From Rhizobium sp. LC145 (GTDB lineage: Bacteria > Pseudomonadota > Alphaproteobacteria > Rhizobiales > Rhizobiaceae), in contig NZ_LBHV01000002.1 in assembly GCF_001005825.1 (NCBI RefSeq), positions 248,001 through 312,000 on the forward strand: DNA of 64,000 bases. Reading direction: 5' to 3'. The position numbers and the translations under genes are program-made. Under the pieces are notes generated by a model. The model made no database searches, was not told the DNA's origin, and was given only the letters and a program-made list of their open reading frames with translations. Positions within the stretch are counted from its first letter, which is position 1. Every line of letters begins with the position of its first letter. Below, piece after piece: positions 17,545-28,493 of the stretch.

Positions 17545-19631
17545 CAGTGCCGCCTTTCCGCTGTCATCTCGGTTGTCCTTTCTTCCTCCGGCTTTTCGGC
17601 CTTGGGAAAGAACAGAAGGAATTCGGCGCCCTCGGCGCCATTGCGTACTTCCAATCGCCCGCCGAGGCTCCTGGCCATCCCGTAGCTCAGGGCAAGTCCG
17701 AGGCCGGTGCCCTTGCCGACAGGCTTGGTTGTGAAGAACGGTTCGAACACGCGGTGGATCGCATCGGTTGGAATGCCCCCGCCACTGTCGCGAACGCCGA
17801 GGCAAGCGAAGCCATCATCTGTCTTGCTGAGATCGATCGCGATCCAGTCCTGTATGTCTTTTCTGTGTGGGTGCTTTTCGAGGATGGCATCTCTCGCATT
17901 GAGCAACAGGTTGATCAGGATCTGCTCCAGAGCCGTTATCTCTGCCGTTATCCAGATCGTGCCGGCTTGATAGTTTTTGCGAAGCGCGATGCCTGCGTTT
18001 TCGATCTGCCGGCCGGCGATGGTAAGCGCACCCTCGATCCCCTCCACGGGGTCGAGCGGATAGGTGCTGCCGTCGCTGCGACGCCCATAGATGCGCATGT
18101 GGTCGATCACCCTCGACGCGCGTTCGGCCTGAGCCGTCATGGTGTCAAGATGTTTCCTGAGAAAGGCCGCATCCGCATTTTTCTGCAGCAGCCGTGCCTG
18201 GATATGATCCAGCGTCAGGACGATGGCGCCAAGCGGTTGATTGATCTCATGGGCAAGCCCCGTTGCCATTTCTCCGAGAGTTATGAGCTTGCCGGACTGG
18301 TAGATGGCAAGCTCGGCCTCCCGCCGTTCGGTGTTGTCGAAGCCGATCGCAACGAGGTTGCGCACGGAGCCCGCCGAATCCCGGATGGCGGTGACGGTCC
18401 ATGAAAGTTCGCGCATCCGGCCGTGCTGGTCCATGGTCCGGACGCCCGTTTCCAACGGCAGATGCTCGATGATTTCATCGACGCCCCTATTCAAAGCCGT
18501 TGCGAGCCGAAACTGGCCGCTCTCACCAGTTTCAACGCGGCCGAACAATTCCTGGAGTGCAGGGTTGACCACGATGGGCTTTCCGGCGGCATCGGTTACC
18601 GCCACCAACGCGCCGCCGGTATTAAGAATTGCCTCGAGAAACACGCGCTCCTGCTGCTCACGCTCCATTTCGATACGATTGTGAATGAGGAATTTCTGAT
18701 TGCGGATATACTTGCCGAGCATCACGCCGAGGGCGACAAGGGCGCCGCCGAGAGCCGTAAGCGCGCTGGCAACGATGAGGGCCGGGCCGCGCCACGCTTC
18801 ATAGACGGCCTCGACCGGCGTCCCGACATAGGCCAGCAGAGGCGCGGCGGTGGGCTTGCTGTATGCGAAGATCTGCCGAATGCCAGTGAGTGGTGAGTTG
18901 GCGATGCGGATATCGCCCCCCGAGACGTCATGAAGAAGAGGCTTGATATTGCTTCCGATGACGCTTTGGTTGTTGGAAATGCGGATGATGCCGTCTTCAC
19001 CGACCAGGCCGATCACCCTTCCGTCTTCCTGCGGCAGGTTCACATAGAAGTTGTAGAGGGACGCCTTGTCGATCTCGATCAGCACATAGCCGGCGAAATT
19101 GCCGTCCAGATCATTGATTCGCTGGGCAAAATCCATCGCCCACGTCCATTGGCTTTCTGCGATGCCGGAGGAAATTCTATACGATGGGCTGAGATGCCGT
19201 GGCAGTCCGGACTGAATGCTCAATGCCCGATAGGTATCTGTTTGAGAGAGGTCCTCACCGACGGGATGAGCCGGGTTGCTGGTGGCAAAGACCCTGCCGC
19301 TGGCGTCGACGAGGACGATCGCCTTTGCGGCGGGTTCGGCGGCGGCCCGTCGGTTCAGGACCTCAGAGAAGAGGTCTGGAGGAACGATCGGATCTGATCT
19401 GTCTTCGATAACGGCCTTGGCCAGGGCCTCGAGCTTAACGAAAGTGAGCGTTGTTTGCTCGGCCAACGCACCAGCGAGATTGAGATTGTTCTTTGCAGCG
19501 GTTTCGAAACTATTATTGTAGTCGCGCCAGCTCATGAAAACCGCGAGCGCGACGGCGATGAGGAGGACGACGCTTGCACCCGTCCAATAGGCAGTCAGCG
19601 CCCAGCGGGCAGTCTGATTAAACGCCTTCAT
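17544..19631 (-). CDS. Membrane sensor histidine kinase
   Basis: This 695-residue sensor kinase has a first membrane helix (about 15-33), a periplasmic Cache-like sensing domain (about 35-280), a second membrane helix (283-305), a PAS domain (about 325-435) and a kinase core. The phosphoacceptor is H461 in [11 protein letters not shown], of the DctB/FixL type. The ATP-binding N box (NLLLNARDA), G1 (DSGGGIP), F box and G2 (GTGLGL) are all present. It phosphorylates the response regulator encoded immediately downstream. Cache sensors often bind small carboxylates or amino acids; the signal here is unknown. Confidence 0.92.
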   Translation of the reverse strand: MKAFNQTARWALTAYWTGASVVLLIAVALAVFMSWRDYNNSFETAAKNNLNLAGALAEQTTLTFVKLEALAKAVIEDRSDPIVPPDLFSEVLNRRAAAEPAAKAIVLVDASGRVFATSNPAHPVGEDLSQTDTYRALSIQSGLPRHLSPSYRISSGIAESQWTWAMDFAQRINDLDGNFAGYVLIEIDKASLYNFYVNLPQEDGRVIGLVGEDGIIRISNNQSVIGSNIKPLLHDVSGGDIRIANSPLTGIRQIFAYSKPTAAPLLAYVGTPVEAVYEAWRGPALIVASALTALGGALVALGVMLGKYIRNQKFLIHNRIEMEREQQERVFLEAILNTGGALVAVTDAAGKPIVVNPALQELFGRVETGESGQFRLATALNRGVDEIIEHLPLETGVRTMDQHGRMRELSWTVTAIRDSAGSVRNLVAIGFDNTERREAELAIYQSGKLITLGEMATGLAHEINQPLGAIVLTLDHIQARLLQKNADAAFLRKHLDTMTAQAERASRVIDHMRIYGRRSDGSTYPLDPVEGIEGALTIAGRQIENAGIALRKNYQAGTIWITAEITALEQILINLLLNARDAILEKHPHRKDIQDWIAIDLSKTDDGFACLGVRDSGGGIPTDAIHRVFEPFFTTKPVGKGTGLGLALSYGMARSLGGRLEVRNGAEGAEFLLFFPKAEKPEEERTTEMTAERRH

Positions 19632-19882
19632 TCTTCCTCGATCAGGGGCGCTGCGTCGCCCGTGGAAGCGGTAGCCACAACTCCGAATTGATAGAATACA
19701 GGGGGTCCTTTGCCAACAAAAATCGCATTGTCACTGGAAGCCTGTTTGCAGGGACCGTCGGTCCCCGGGCGCCGATCCGTTTGTTTGTTCCGATGACATC
19801 AAATCATGGCGGTCGCCAGAACTTTCGGTTCCGATCCGGTGCCAAATAGTTTCACTTCCCAATATTCGGCCGCCGACATTCC

Positions 19883-21526
19883 TCAGGCCATGCGCGCCCG
19901 AAGAAGCTGCTTCAATCGATCAACCTCGCGAGCTTCAAGATTGGGAGGTCCCGTCAGCGAAATCCAGCAGTCAATATAATGCTCGGGCGCATAGACATGC
20001 CCGAAACCGAGCGGCGACGAGGTGGCGATCGCCATGTCGAACAGGAGCTGCAGCATGGTCACGATCGGTAACCACTGCAGATCGCGCGAGACATCGGGCC
20101 CGCGCGGCTCGCGCATCCAGGCCGGCTCCTTGAACGCGGAAGCCGGCTCGAAGAAAACGATCGGGTCGCTCGCATATTGCAGATAGATGAACCTGATCGG
20201 CCCCCATTCGGCATCCGCTTCCGCCAGGTGGTTCGACTGATTGGTGAAGCGAATGGTCGAACCATCCCGAAAGCGGGGCAGCCATGCGGGCGAGGCAGGA
20301 TTTCTTTGTGCCGTTACCGAGCGCCATCTTGCGCTCCTAAAAGGAGGCCCGGCCCATAACGCTCCCTGGAATGGGTCGGCCACGACGTCGTAAATGTCGG
20401 TGGCGAGTTGTGAGTTGAATGCACCGAGACTCAAGCCGTAAAGATAAAGCTGCGGACGGCTCTGCCTCGGCAGGGTCTTCCAGAAGCTGTAGATCTCCTT
20501 GAAAAGCGCTTGCGCCGACTCCTGCCCGTCATCCGGCTCGACGAGAAGAGAAAGCCAACTCGTCAGGTAGGAATATTGCAGCGCGACGCTCGCCACGTCT
20601 CCCCGGTGCAGGTATTCGAGCGAATCCATTGCGGCGGGATCAATCCATCCCGTTCCGGTCGGCGCGATGACCACCAGTATCCGCCGCTCGAACCCGCCCT
20701 GTCGCCGGAGTTCTGCCAGGGCAAGCCGCGCCCGCGCTTCCGCGGTATCGGCATTGTTCAATCCCACATAGACGCGGATCGGCTGAAGGGCGGCTTCGCG
20801 CCAGAAGTTGCCGATTTCCGGGGCGCCTGGACCGGCGGATACATAATGCCTTCCCTGCCGCCCAAGTCCTTCCCAGGAGATCAGCGAGGACGCGCTTCCT
20901 GTCGTGTCGGATCCTGGTTGCAGGGTACCCTCGTCGATGAGCGCATCGAGCCGCTGGAACGAAGCGTCGGCGGCATCGAGCGCCAGGCGCAAAAGCACGC
21001 CCTGGCCGAGAGACCAGAAGATGGCGAAGGCGATCAAGATGCCCAGGAGCAGCGAAACTCGCCGGGGAACATACCGCTTGAGCAGGGCGGAGAGCCGGAT
21101 GCACAGCCACTGGAATATCCGCCCCAGGATAAGCGCAGCAAGGAAGGTGACTGAGGCGACGGCGGCCAGCCGGAACGGATCGGCACTGTCGAGCGGCGGC
21201 ATTGCCCAGAGCGTTCGGATCGAATTCTGCCAGCCGACCGCGTGCCAGAGAAACCAGATGCAGAGCAGCAATCCCGCCGCGGCCACGAGGCCCTTCAGCC
21301 GCTGCTCGCGGTCTTCCGGATAGGGGAGCTCAAGGTAGCGCCATAGCCAGAAGAGGCCGACACCAATCATGTATCCGGTTGCCGCGCATACGCCCGAAAG
21401 CGCGCCTTGGACCAGATAGGACCGCGGCATGAGGCTCGGGGTAAGCGACATTGCGAAGAAGATCAGCCCGACGAGCATCCCGGTGGCGGAGAGGGAACGA
21501 AACATCGTGATGAAGGGACGCAGCAT
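19883..21526 (-). CDS. Membrane-anchored alpha/beta hydrolase (Abhydrolase_9 family)
   Basis: This is a 547-residue protein with five hydrophobic segments at its N-terminus (about 12-30, 41-62, 79-97, 121-142, 158-178) followed by a catalytic alpha/beta hydrolase domain. The nucleophile elbow is GLSLG with S366. This fits the family with a dedicated N-terminal membrane domain and a C-terminal hydrolase domain. The natural substrate is unknown; a membrane lipid ester is plausible. It stands alone, with 250 bases on the kinase side and 563 bases before proV. Confidence 0.85.
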   Translation of the reverse strand: MLRPFITMFRSLSATGMLVGLIFFAMSLTPSLMPRSYLVQGALSGVCAATGYMIGVGLFWLWRYLELPYPEDREQRLKGLVAAAGLLLCIWFLWHAVGWQNSIRTLWAMPPLDSADPFRLAAVASVTFLAALILGRIFQWLCIRLSALLKRYVPRRVSLLLGILIAFAIFWSLGQGVLLRLALDAADASFQRLDALIDEGTLQPGSDTTGSASSLISWEGLGRQGRHYVSAGPGAPEIGNFWREAALQPIRVYVGLNNADTAEARARLALAELRRQGGFERRILVVIAPTGTGWIDPAAMDSLEYLHRGDVASVALQYSYLTSWLSLLVEPDDGQESAQALFKEIYSFWKTLPRQSRPQLYLYGLSLGAFNSQLATDIYDVVADPFQGALWAGPPFRSARWRSVTAQRNPASPAWLPRFRDGSTIRFTNQSNHLAEADAEWGPIRFIYLQYASDPIVFFEPASAFKEPAWMREPRGPDVSRDLQWLPIVTMLQLLFDMAIATSSPLGFGHVYAPEHYIDCWISLTGPPNLEAREVDRLKQLLRARMA

Positions 21527-22089
21527 GTCAGTCTCTCATTGGATAGTCCGATGGTACTGGCGAAGGATGACGGCAACAGGCCCGAGCTTTTTACGCGGCA
21601 CCGAATGCCTATGTCGAGACGGCGCGGACCGAAGCGTTGTCTCACCTTCAAGGAGGCTTCGGAAAATGTGCAGATGAAGCCTTCCATCGAGGCGAGGTGA
21701 GCCTCGTGCGACCACCCACGACTGGACCGGAAGCTCGGAAATCTCGGCGGTTCGGGCATGTGGAACCAGCCGTTGGAGAGCGGCCGCGATAACAAAATTT
21801 GATTTTTTTATGGACATTCAAAGATCGTTCCCATAAATAAGGGCAACCTTTCGCTGCGGGGATCGTCGCTTCCAAAGCAACAATCAAGCATCCTCGCCTA
21901 TCATAATCGCTGTCTCTCGCGATAGAATTTTCGTATGTAGAGGCAAGCGAAATTCTGTGCTGGCGGAAATAAATTCCGCTGAAAAATGCTGGATACAATA
22001 CTTGATGAGCGTAGAGATTTACTTTCTGCGCCGTTGAGTTTTGACGAGAAGGAGAGTGCCTCCGCTGTCGAGCCGGGGCCTGTAGTTTT
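21527..22089 (+). other. 563-base intergenic region upstream of proVWX
   Basis: The segment lies between two divergent genes. From about 21780 it is clearly more AT-rich than its surroundings, as expected for promoters of both. I see no convincing gene, riboswitch or palindrome. Short open frames crossing it are low-quality, rich in rare residues and share no family features. Confidence 0.5.
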
Positions 22090-23322
22090 ATGGTTTTTGC
22101 AACTGAAAATGACGCATCGGTGGAACCGAGTTCGACCAAGATCAGTATCAAGAACGTCTACAAGGTTTTTGGTGAGCGGCCGGAAAAGGCGCTTGATCTT
22201 CTTAGGCGGGGCAAGACCAAATCGGAGATTCTCGCAACAACGGGCTGTTCGATCGGTGTCAATGATGCGAGCTTCGATATCAAGGCGGGCGAGATCTTCG
22301 TCATCATGGGACTTTCCGGTTCCGGAAAATCCACGTTGCTGCGCCTCCTCAACCGCCTGATCGAGCCGACGTCCGGAAACATCGAGATCGATGGCCGGGA
22401 TATCACCAATATGTCCCGCCGCGAGCTGATCGACGTCAGGCGTCGCGATATCAGCATGGTCTTCCAGTCCTTTGCGCTGCTGCCGAACCGCACCGTGCTC
22501 AACAACGCCGCCTTCGGGCTGGAGGTTGCAGGCGTCGGTGAGGCCGAGCGAAAAGAGAAGGCGAATGCCGCATTGGACGCCGTCGGGCTCGCCGGCTACG
22601 CAGATAGCCGCCCGGACCAGCTCTCAGGCGGCATGAAGCAGCGTGTGGGCCTTGCCCGTGCGCTTGCCAGCGAGCCGACCATTCTCCTGATGGACGAGGC
22701 GTTTTCGGCTCTCGACCCGCTGATCCGCGCGGAAATGCAGGACGAGCTCGTTCGCCTTCAGGCCGAACACAGCCGCACGATCGTCTTCGTCAGCCACGAT
22801 CTCGATGAGGCGATGCGGATCGGCGACCGCATCTGCATCATGCAGAACGGCAATGTGGTTCAGGTGGGCACACCCGACGAGATCGTGCTCAATCCGGCCA
22901 ATGACTATGTCCGCTCCTTCTTCCGCAATGTCGATGTCAGCCAGGTCTTCAAGGCCGGTGACATTGCCCGCAAGACGCAGGTGACCATTATCGAACGGCA
23001 GGGTGTCTCGGCCGCTGCGGCCTTGGAGCGAATGAAGAATTTCGATCGCGAGTTCGCCATCATCGTCGGTCGTGACAAGACCTATCATGGCGTGGTGAGC
23101 CAGAGCTCGTTGATCGAGAAGGTCCGCGGCGGCGCCGCCGATCCCTACCGTAGCGCCTTCCTGCCCGAAGCCGCGCCGGTTTTCGCCAGCGAGCCGCTGT
23201 CGAACGTGCTGGGCAAGGTTGCCGCCAGCGCCTGGCCGGTGCCCGTGGTGGATGACGATAACCGCTATATCGGTTCGATCAGCAAATCGGCCCTTCTCGA
23301 GACGCTCGACCGCGCCGGCTGA
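22090..23322 (+). CDS. proV: Glycine betaine/proline-type ABC transporter ATP-binding protein
   Basis: This 410-residue ATPase of the ProV/OpuAA family has Walker A at about 74-82 (GLSGSGKST), signature SGGMKQRVG at about 178-186 and Walker B LLMDEA. The long N-terminal lead containing the FG(E)RPEKAL element is typical of this family, and a C-terminal CBS-domain region (about 295-408) is where ionic strength is sensed in osmoregulated relatives. It energises uptake of a quaternary amine such as betaine or choline through ProW. The Shine-Dalgarno before 22090 is weak. It heads a three-gene operon V-W-X. Confidence 0.92.
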   Translation: MVFATENDASVEPSSTKISIKNVYKVFGERPEKALDLLRRGKTKSEILATTGCSIGVNDASFDIKAGEIFVIMGLSGSGKSTLLRLLNRLIEPTSGNIEIDGRDITNMSRRELIDVRRRDISMVFQSFALLPNRTVLNNAAFGLEVAGVGEAERKEKANAALDAVGLAGYADSRPDQLSGGMKQRVGLARALASEPTILLMDEAFSALDPLIRAEMQDELVRLQAEHSRTIVFVSHDLDEAMRIGDRICIMQNGNVVQVGTPDEIVLNPANDYVRSFFRNVDVSQVFKAGDIARKTQVTIIERQGVSAAAALERMKNFDREFAIIVGRDKTYHGVVSQSSLIEKVRGGAADPYRSAFLPEAAPVFASEPLSNVLGKVAASAWPVPVVDDDNRYIGSISKSALLETLDRAG

Positions 23323-23345
23323 ACACCAGCAGAACGGAAAGACAC

Positions 23346-24227
23346 ATGAACTTCGATCTCGGTGACGGCATCGATGCCGCCGTCAATTACATTCTCGACA
23401 ATTTCGCGCCGGTCCTCGATTTCATCGCGGCCGCGATCGGTCTGGTCACCGGCGGCATCCAGGATGCGCTGCTCGCTATTCCAATGCCCGTAGGGATTGC
23501 CATTTTCGTAGCACTGGCACTGTGGCGCGTGAGCTTCGGCTTCGGTGTCTTCACGGCCGCCTCCCTCTGGCTCGTCGACCACATGCAGCTCTGGTCGCCG
23601 ATGATGGAGACCCTGTCGCTGGTCATTGCCTCGACATTGATCGCCATGCTGATCGGCCTGCCGCTTGGGATCGCAATGGCGCGCGGCGACCGCTTTGCGG
23701 CCGTGACGAGGCCGGTGCTGGACCTGATGCAGACCATGCCGGCCTTCGTCTATCTCATTCCGGCCGCCATGTTCTTCGGTCTTGGCGCTGTGCCCGGGAC
23801 GATCGCGACGGTCATCTTCTCCATGCCGCCGGTCGTCCGGCTGACCAATCTAGGCATTCGCCAGGTGCATGCGGAGTTCATCGAGGCCGGCAATGCCTTC
23901 GGCTGCACGTCCTCGCAATTGCTGTTCAAGGTGCAACTCCCGAATGCCATGCCCTCCATCATGGCGGGCATCAACCAGACCATCATGCTGGCGCTCTCGA
24001 TGGTGGTGATCGCCTCCATGATCGGGGCGGGCGGCATCGGCAATACGGTGCTCACCGGCATCCAGCGTCTCGATGTCGGAACCGGTTTCGAAGGCGGCAT
24101 CGCCGTCGTCATCCTTGCCGTGATCCTCGACCGGATCACCCAAAGCCTCGGAAAGCAGAGTGCCGGCATCTGGCGCGTGCTTTTCCGGAATACGGCGCAG
24201 CAGAAGGTGGCGGAAGCTCCCGCCTGA
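23346..24227 (+). CDS. proW: Glycine betaine/proline-type ABC transporter permease
   Basis: This is a 293-residue inner-membrane permease of the ProW/OpuAB family. An amphipathic N-terminus (about 1-60) precedes roughly six membrane segments, with conserved stretches LDLMQTMPAFVYLIP (about 121-135) and GAGGIGNTVLTG (about 227-238). It probably works as a homodimer with ProV and receives substrate from ProX. Its gene follows proV after 23 bases and has an AGAACGGAAAGA ribosome-binding region. Confidence 0.93.
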   Translation: MNFDLGDGIDAAVNYILDNFAPVLDFIAAAIGLVTGGIQDALLAIPMPVGIAIFVALALWRVSFGFGVFTAASLWLVDHMQLWSPMMETLSLVIASTLIAMLIGLPLGIAMARGDRFAAVTRPVLDLMQTMPAFVYLIPAAMFFGLGAVPGTIATVIFSMPPVVRLTNLGIRQVHAEFIEAGNAFGCTSSQLLFKVQLPNAMPSIMAGINQTIMLALSMVVIASMIGAGGIGNTVLTGIQRLDVGTGFEGGIAVVILAVILDRITQSLGKQSAGIWRVLFRNTAQQKVAEAPA

Positions 24228-24288
24228 TCCGCAGCGCTCGTTAATGGCGGCTTGCCGCCGCATGCGAACCTTCAAAAAAGGAGCAGAT

Positions 24289-25164
24289 ATGTTCAAGACA
24301 CTCGTTACAATGAGCCTCGCTGCCGTTCTCTTCGGCAGCGCGACCACCGGGGCGATGGCGCAGGACGCCAAGCCGGTGAAGATCGGCTGGGCTGCCTGGT
24401 CGGACGCCGAATTCGTCACCAAGCTCGCGGCAAAGCTCATCAAGGACGAGCTCGGTCAAGAGGTCGAACTGGTCCAGACGGATGTGGCGCCGCTCTATCA
24501 GGGCGTCAGTCGCGGCGATCTCGATGCCATGATGATGGCCTGGCTTCCGCAGACGCATGCCGATTATTTCGCCAAGGTGAAGGACAAGGTCGAGACGCTC
24601 GGCACCGTCTATGACGGAGCAAAGCTCGGCTGGGTCGTCCCGAAATACGTTCCAGAGGATGCGATCGCTTCCATCGAGGATCTCAAGAAGGACGACGTCA
24701 AGGAACAGCTCGGAAACCAGGTGCTCGGGATCGACCCCGGTGCCGGCCTGACGCGTCTTTCCGAACAGGCAATCAAGGACTACGGTCTCGACGATTACAA
24801 GCTGCAGATTTCCAGCGAGGCTGGCATGCTGACCTCCGTCGATCGCGCCATGCGGTCGGAGAAATGGTTCGTCGCGACCTCATGGAGCCCGCATTGGATG
24901 TTCGGCAAGTATGAGCTTCGCTATATCGAGGATCCGAATAAATCCCTCGGCGAAGCCGAGCATGTCGACATCCTCGCTCGCCAGGGCTTCAAGGAGGACA
25001 ATCCCAAGGTCGCCGAGTTCCTTTCCCGGATGAAGCTGCCGATCTCGGATCTGGAGGCGGCGATGTTCAATGCGCAGGAAACCTCCTACGACGCAGCTGT
25101 CGAGAAATACATCACCGACCACCCGGACCAGGTGAAAGCCTGGCTCGGTGGAAACGAAGGCTAG
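24289..25164 (+). CDS. proX: Glycine betaine/proline-type ABC transporter substrate-binding protein
   Basis: This 291-residue periplasmic binding protein of the OpuAC/ProX family has a cleavable Sec signal ending near TTGAMAQ (about residues 20-25). Aromatic residues W31, W34 and later W in TSWSPHWMF (about 203-211) are candidates for the cage that binds quaternary ammonium groups. The ATG at 24289 has AAAGGAGCAG just upstream; the longer open frame is rejected. The gene is last in the operon and followed directly by a terminator hairpin. Confidence 0.93.
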   Translation: MFKTLVTMSLAAVLFGSATTGAMAQDAKPVKIGWAAWSDAEFVTKLAAKLIKDELGQEVELVQTDVAPLYQGVSRGDLDAMMMAWLPQTHADYFAKVKDKVETLGTVYDGAKLGWVVPKYVPEDAIASIEDLKKDDVKEQLGNQVLGIDPGAGLTRLSEQAIKDYGLDDYKLQISSEAGMLTSVDRAMRSEKWFVATSWSPHWMFGKYELRYIEDPNKSLGEAEHVDILARQGFKEDNPKVAEFLSRMKLPISDLEAAMFNAQETSYDAAVEKYITDHPDQVKAWLGGNEG

Positions 25165-25174
25165 GCCTCGTTGA

Positions 25175-25203
25175 CGGCTCCGCGGAAACCATCCGCGGAG
25201 CCG
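25175..25203 (+). terminator. Rho-independent-type terminator after proX
   Basis: This is a perfect 12-bp GC-rich stem (CGGCTCCGCGGA / TCCGCGGAGCCG) with a 5-base loop, followed by CTTTCTC. Its position 10 bases after the proX stop marks the end of the proVWX transcript. It also argues against the TTG start at 25171 for the next frame. Confidence 0.75.
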
Positions 25204-25236
25204 CTTTCTCAGCTCAATCCGGTGGAGCGCTTCAGC

Positions 25237-25545
25237 ATGTATGATGGACAACAGGTTTCGGCATCCGCCGAAGACGATACGATCGGTGGCCGCATTTCGC
25301 TTGCGCGCGATGCGTTGAATGTCTCCGTCGAAGAGATTTCCGCGATTATCGGCGTCACGCCGGAAACCTGGCAGGACTGGGAAAACGATCGCGCCGCGCC
25401 GCGCGCTAACCGGCTGGACAAGATTGCCGGCGTCTTACAGGTAAGCCTTGCCTGGCTCTTGAGCGGCAGGGGCATCGGACCGTTATGGGATGGTTTCGAA
25501 GATAAGGCCCGGTTTGTGGTCAATAGCTCCAGCCGGTTCCACTAG
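25237..25545 (+). CDS. Small XRE-family helix-turn-helix protein
   Basis: This 102-residue protein carries a Cro/C1-type HTH (about residues 20-77). Recognition-helix features are visible in VSVEEISAIIGVTPETWQDW and a C-terminal LAWLLSGRG stretch typical of phage-repressor-like HTHs. The ATG at 25237 has GGTGGAG upstream. There is no dimerisation or sensing domain of recognisable type. It is separated from proX by a terminator and converges on a DapA-family gene, so its target is not evident. Confidence 0.75.
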   Translation: MYDGQQVSASAEDDTIGGRISLARDALNVSVEEISAIIGVTPETWQDWENDRAAPRANRLDKIAGVLQVSLAWLLSGRGIGPLWDGFEDKARFVVNSSSRFH

Positions 25546-25561
25546 AGGGCAGATTGCCGGC

Positions 25562-26500
25562 TCAATCGGAAATGAATTCGGGGATTTCCGAGCGCGCGAT
25601 CTCGCGCAGGCGGATCGCCTCGCGCTCCTCGATCCATCGGTAGGGCCAGCGAAGCCGCGTCCCGACGGGCCCCCAGCCGCCGATCCCGCAGAGCAGCTTG
25701 TCGAGGGCAGCATTGGAAAAGCCGTGATCGCGGCGGAACGGGACGATGTGATTGTCCATGAAGGCGCAGATGCGCCCTTCCATTTCCAGAGCCTTATCGA
25801 GATCGGTCCGCATGAGTTCCGTCCAGTTCTGCGCCCCGCGCGGACTGAGACACGCCACGTTGGAAAAGGCGCCGGCTGCAATCCCATGCTTGATACCCGT
25901 GGCCAGGTGATGGCCAGGTACGAAGAGCGCGAATTCCGACAGATGCGAACGAGCCTCCTCATACCAGCGCTCGTCGCCATCGGCGAGCTTGATGCCGACG
26001 ACAGAAGGGCAGGGGCCGCAGACCTCGGCAAGCTCCTTCGGTGAAAGCACCCGCTTTGCATGGGGCGGATTGTAGAGGATCAGTGGAATTCCGTCGGCAC
26101 CCTCTGCGATGCGCTTCAGGAAATCGATCGCCTCGGGATCGGAAAGCGGCCACCAGTCCGGCAGAATAACCTGGATTGCCATAGGCTTGAGTGATACCAT
26201 CCGGCGCACGCGGCCGAGCATGATGGTGGCGTCCGGCTGGCAGGCGCCGATCACGAAGGGCATGCCGGAACTTCTGCATCGTTCGGCCAGGATTTCCTGG
26301 ATGCGGCCGAATTCCGCCTCTGTCTGGTTATGGAATTCGCCCGCCGTCCCGTTCGAATAGATGCCGTCGACGCCGGCCTTGATCAGGAGGTCGATTTCTT
26401 CTGCCAGTTTTCCAAAATCGATGCTGCCGTCCGCCACAATCGGAAGAAGAAGGCTTGCCCAATTGCCGGCAATCGGATGCCGGCGTGCTCTTGCTGTCAC
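25562..26500 (-). CDS. DapA-family lyase (dihydrodipicolinate synthase/N-acetylneuraminate lyase superfamily), second copy
   Basis: This is a 312-residue class I aldolase of the DapA/NanA superfamily. The Schiff-base lysine is K171 (VGIKLADG) and the catalytic tyrosine Y143 (LYNPP). It differs strongly from the other DapA-like protein of the same operon, so the two are not a recent duplication. It is the last gene of the GntR-led dipeptide-type transport operon, 13 bases after the ATPase gene, and is probably a catabolic aldolase or dehydratase for a 2-keto-acid derived from the imported compound. It is unlikely to be the lysine-pathway enzyme. Confidence 0.85.
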   Translation of the reverse strand: MTARARRHPIAGNWASLLLPIVADGSIDFGKLAEEIDLLIKAGVDGIYSNGTAGEFHNQTEAEFGRIQEILAERCRSSGMPFVIGACQPDATIMLGRVRRMVSLKPMAIQVILPDWWPLSDPEAIDFLKRIAEGADGIPLILYNPPHAKRVLSPKELAEVCGPCPSVVGIKLADGDERWYEEARSHLSEFALFVPGHHLATGIKHGIAAGAFSNVACLSPRGAQNWTELMRTDLDKALEMEGRICAFMDNHIVPFRRDHGFSNAALDKLLCGIGGWGPVGTRLRWPYRWIEEREAIRLREIARSEIPEFISD

Positions 26501-26513
26501 TATCCTTTTCCCT

Positions 26514-27467
26514 TCAATCTAGATCGTCACGGATGCAGGCCTTGAAATGCCCCGGCGCGGTTTGCCTGAGCTCGGGCACCGCCTCGCCGCAGGCGGGAAG
26601 CGCATGGGGACAGCGGGTGCGGAAGACGCAGCCGCTCGGCGGATTGGCGGGGCTTGGAATATCGCCCTTCAGGATCTGGCGGTCGCGCCGGACATCCGGA
26701 TCGGGCGAAGGGATCGCCGAAAGCAGCGCGCGGGTATAGGGGTGCTGCGGTCTGGCATAGAGATCGGCGCTCGAGGCGATCTCCATGACGCGCCCGAGAT
26801 AGAGCACGATCACCCGGTCGCAGATATATTCGACGACCGCGAGATCATGGCTGATGAACAGCATGGTGAGGCCGAGGCGTTGCTGCAGGTCGCGCAGCAG
26901 ATTGATGACCTGGGCCTGGATCGAAACGTCGAGCGCCGAGACAGGCTCGTCGGCCACGATGAATTCCGGACCAAGCGTCAGCGCACGGGCGATGCCGATC
27001 CGCTGACGCTGGCCGCCGGAGAATTCATGGGCGTAGCGGTTGATCGCATCCGCCGGCAGGTCCACCCGTTCGAGCGCCTGGCGAGCGCGCTCCAGCCGCT
27101 CCTTGCGCGTGCCGATGTTCTGTATCTTCAGCCCCTCCGTCAAAATCTCCCCGATCGTCATGCGCGGCGAGAGGCTCGCGAACGGATCCTGGAAAATGTA
27201 TTGCATCCGCGGTCGGGTCCGCCGCATTGCCGATCCCGAAAGCGCGGTGATCTCTGTCCCGTCGAAACGGATGCTGCCAGCGGAAGGTTCTATAAGACGC
27301 AGGATCGAGCGGCCGATCGTGGTCTTGCCGCTGCCGGATTCTCCGACGAGCCCCACGACCTCGCCCTTGCCGATATCGAACGAGATGCCCTGCAGGATGG
27401 TGAGCTTTGTGCCACGCGAAGTATAGTGTTTTTCAAGATCGCGGACGGAGAGGAGTGGTTCGCTCAT
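26514..27467 (-). CDS. Dipeptide/oligopeptide ABC transporter ATP-binding protein (DppF/OppF type)
   Basis: This 317-residue cytoplasmic ATPase has Walker [10 protein letters not shown] (about 39-47), signature FSGGQRQRIG (about 148-157) and Walker B FIVADEP. The C-terminal oligopeptide-ABC extension has the cysteine-containing CVFRTRCPHA motif, which in this family binds an iron-sulfur cluster or metal. It pairs with the DppD-type ATPase encoded immediately upstream (no gap). Substrate identity is unknown; DppF-type ATPases serve peptides, opines, nickel and sugars. Confidence 0.92.
   Translation of the reverse strand: MSEPLLSVRDLEKHYTSRGTKLTILQGISFDIGKGEVVGLVGESGSGKTTIGRSILRLIEPSAGSIRFDGTEITALSGSAMRRTRPRMQYIFQDPFASLSPRMTIGEILTEGLKIQNIGTRKERLERARQALERVDLPADAINRYAHEFSGGQRQRIGIARALTLGPEFIVADEPVSALDVSIQAQVINLLRDLQQRLGLTMLFISHDLAVVEYICDRVIVLYLGRVMEIASSADLYARPQHPYTRALLSAIPSPDPDVRRDRQILKGDIPSPANPPSGCVFRTRCPHALPACGEAVPELRQTAPGHFKACIRDDLD

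Positions 27468-28492
<1,025 letters not shown>

Positions 28493-28493
<1 letters not shown>

Noticed and set aside
21648..22151. 167-codon minus-strand frame in the gap before proV
   Set aside because: Its residues look random, with no conserved motif or ribosome-binding site, and it runs into the proV coding region.
25171..25236. TTG start for the XRE-family gene
   Set aside because: It would begin inside the proX terminator hairpin; the ATG at 25237 has its own ribosome-binding site.
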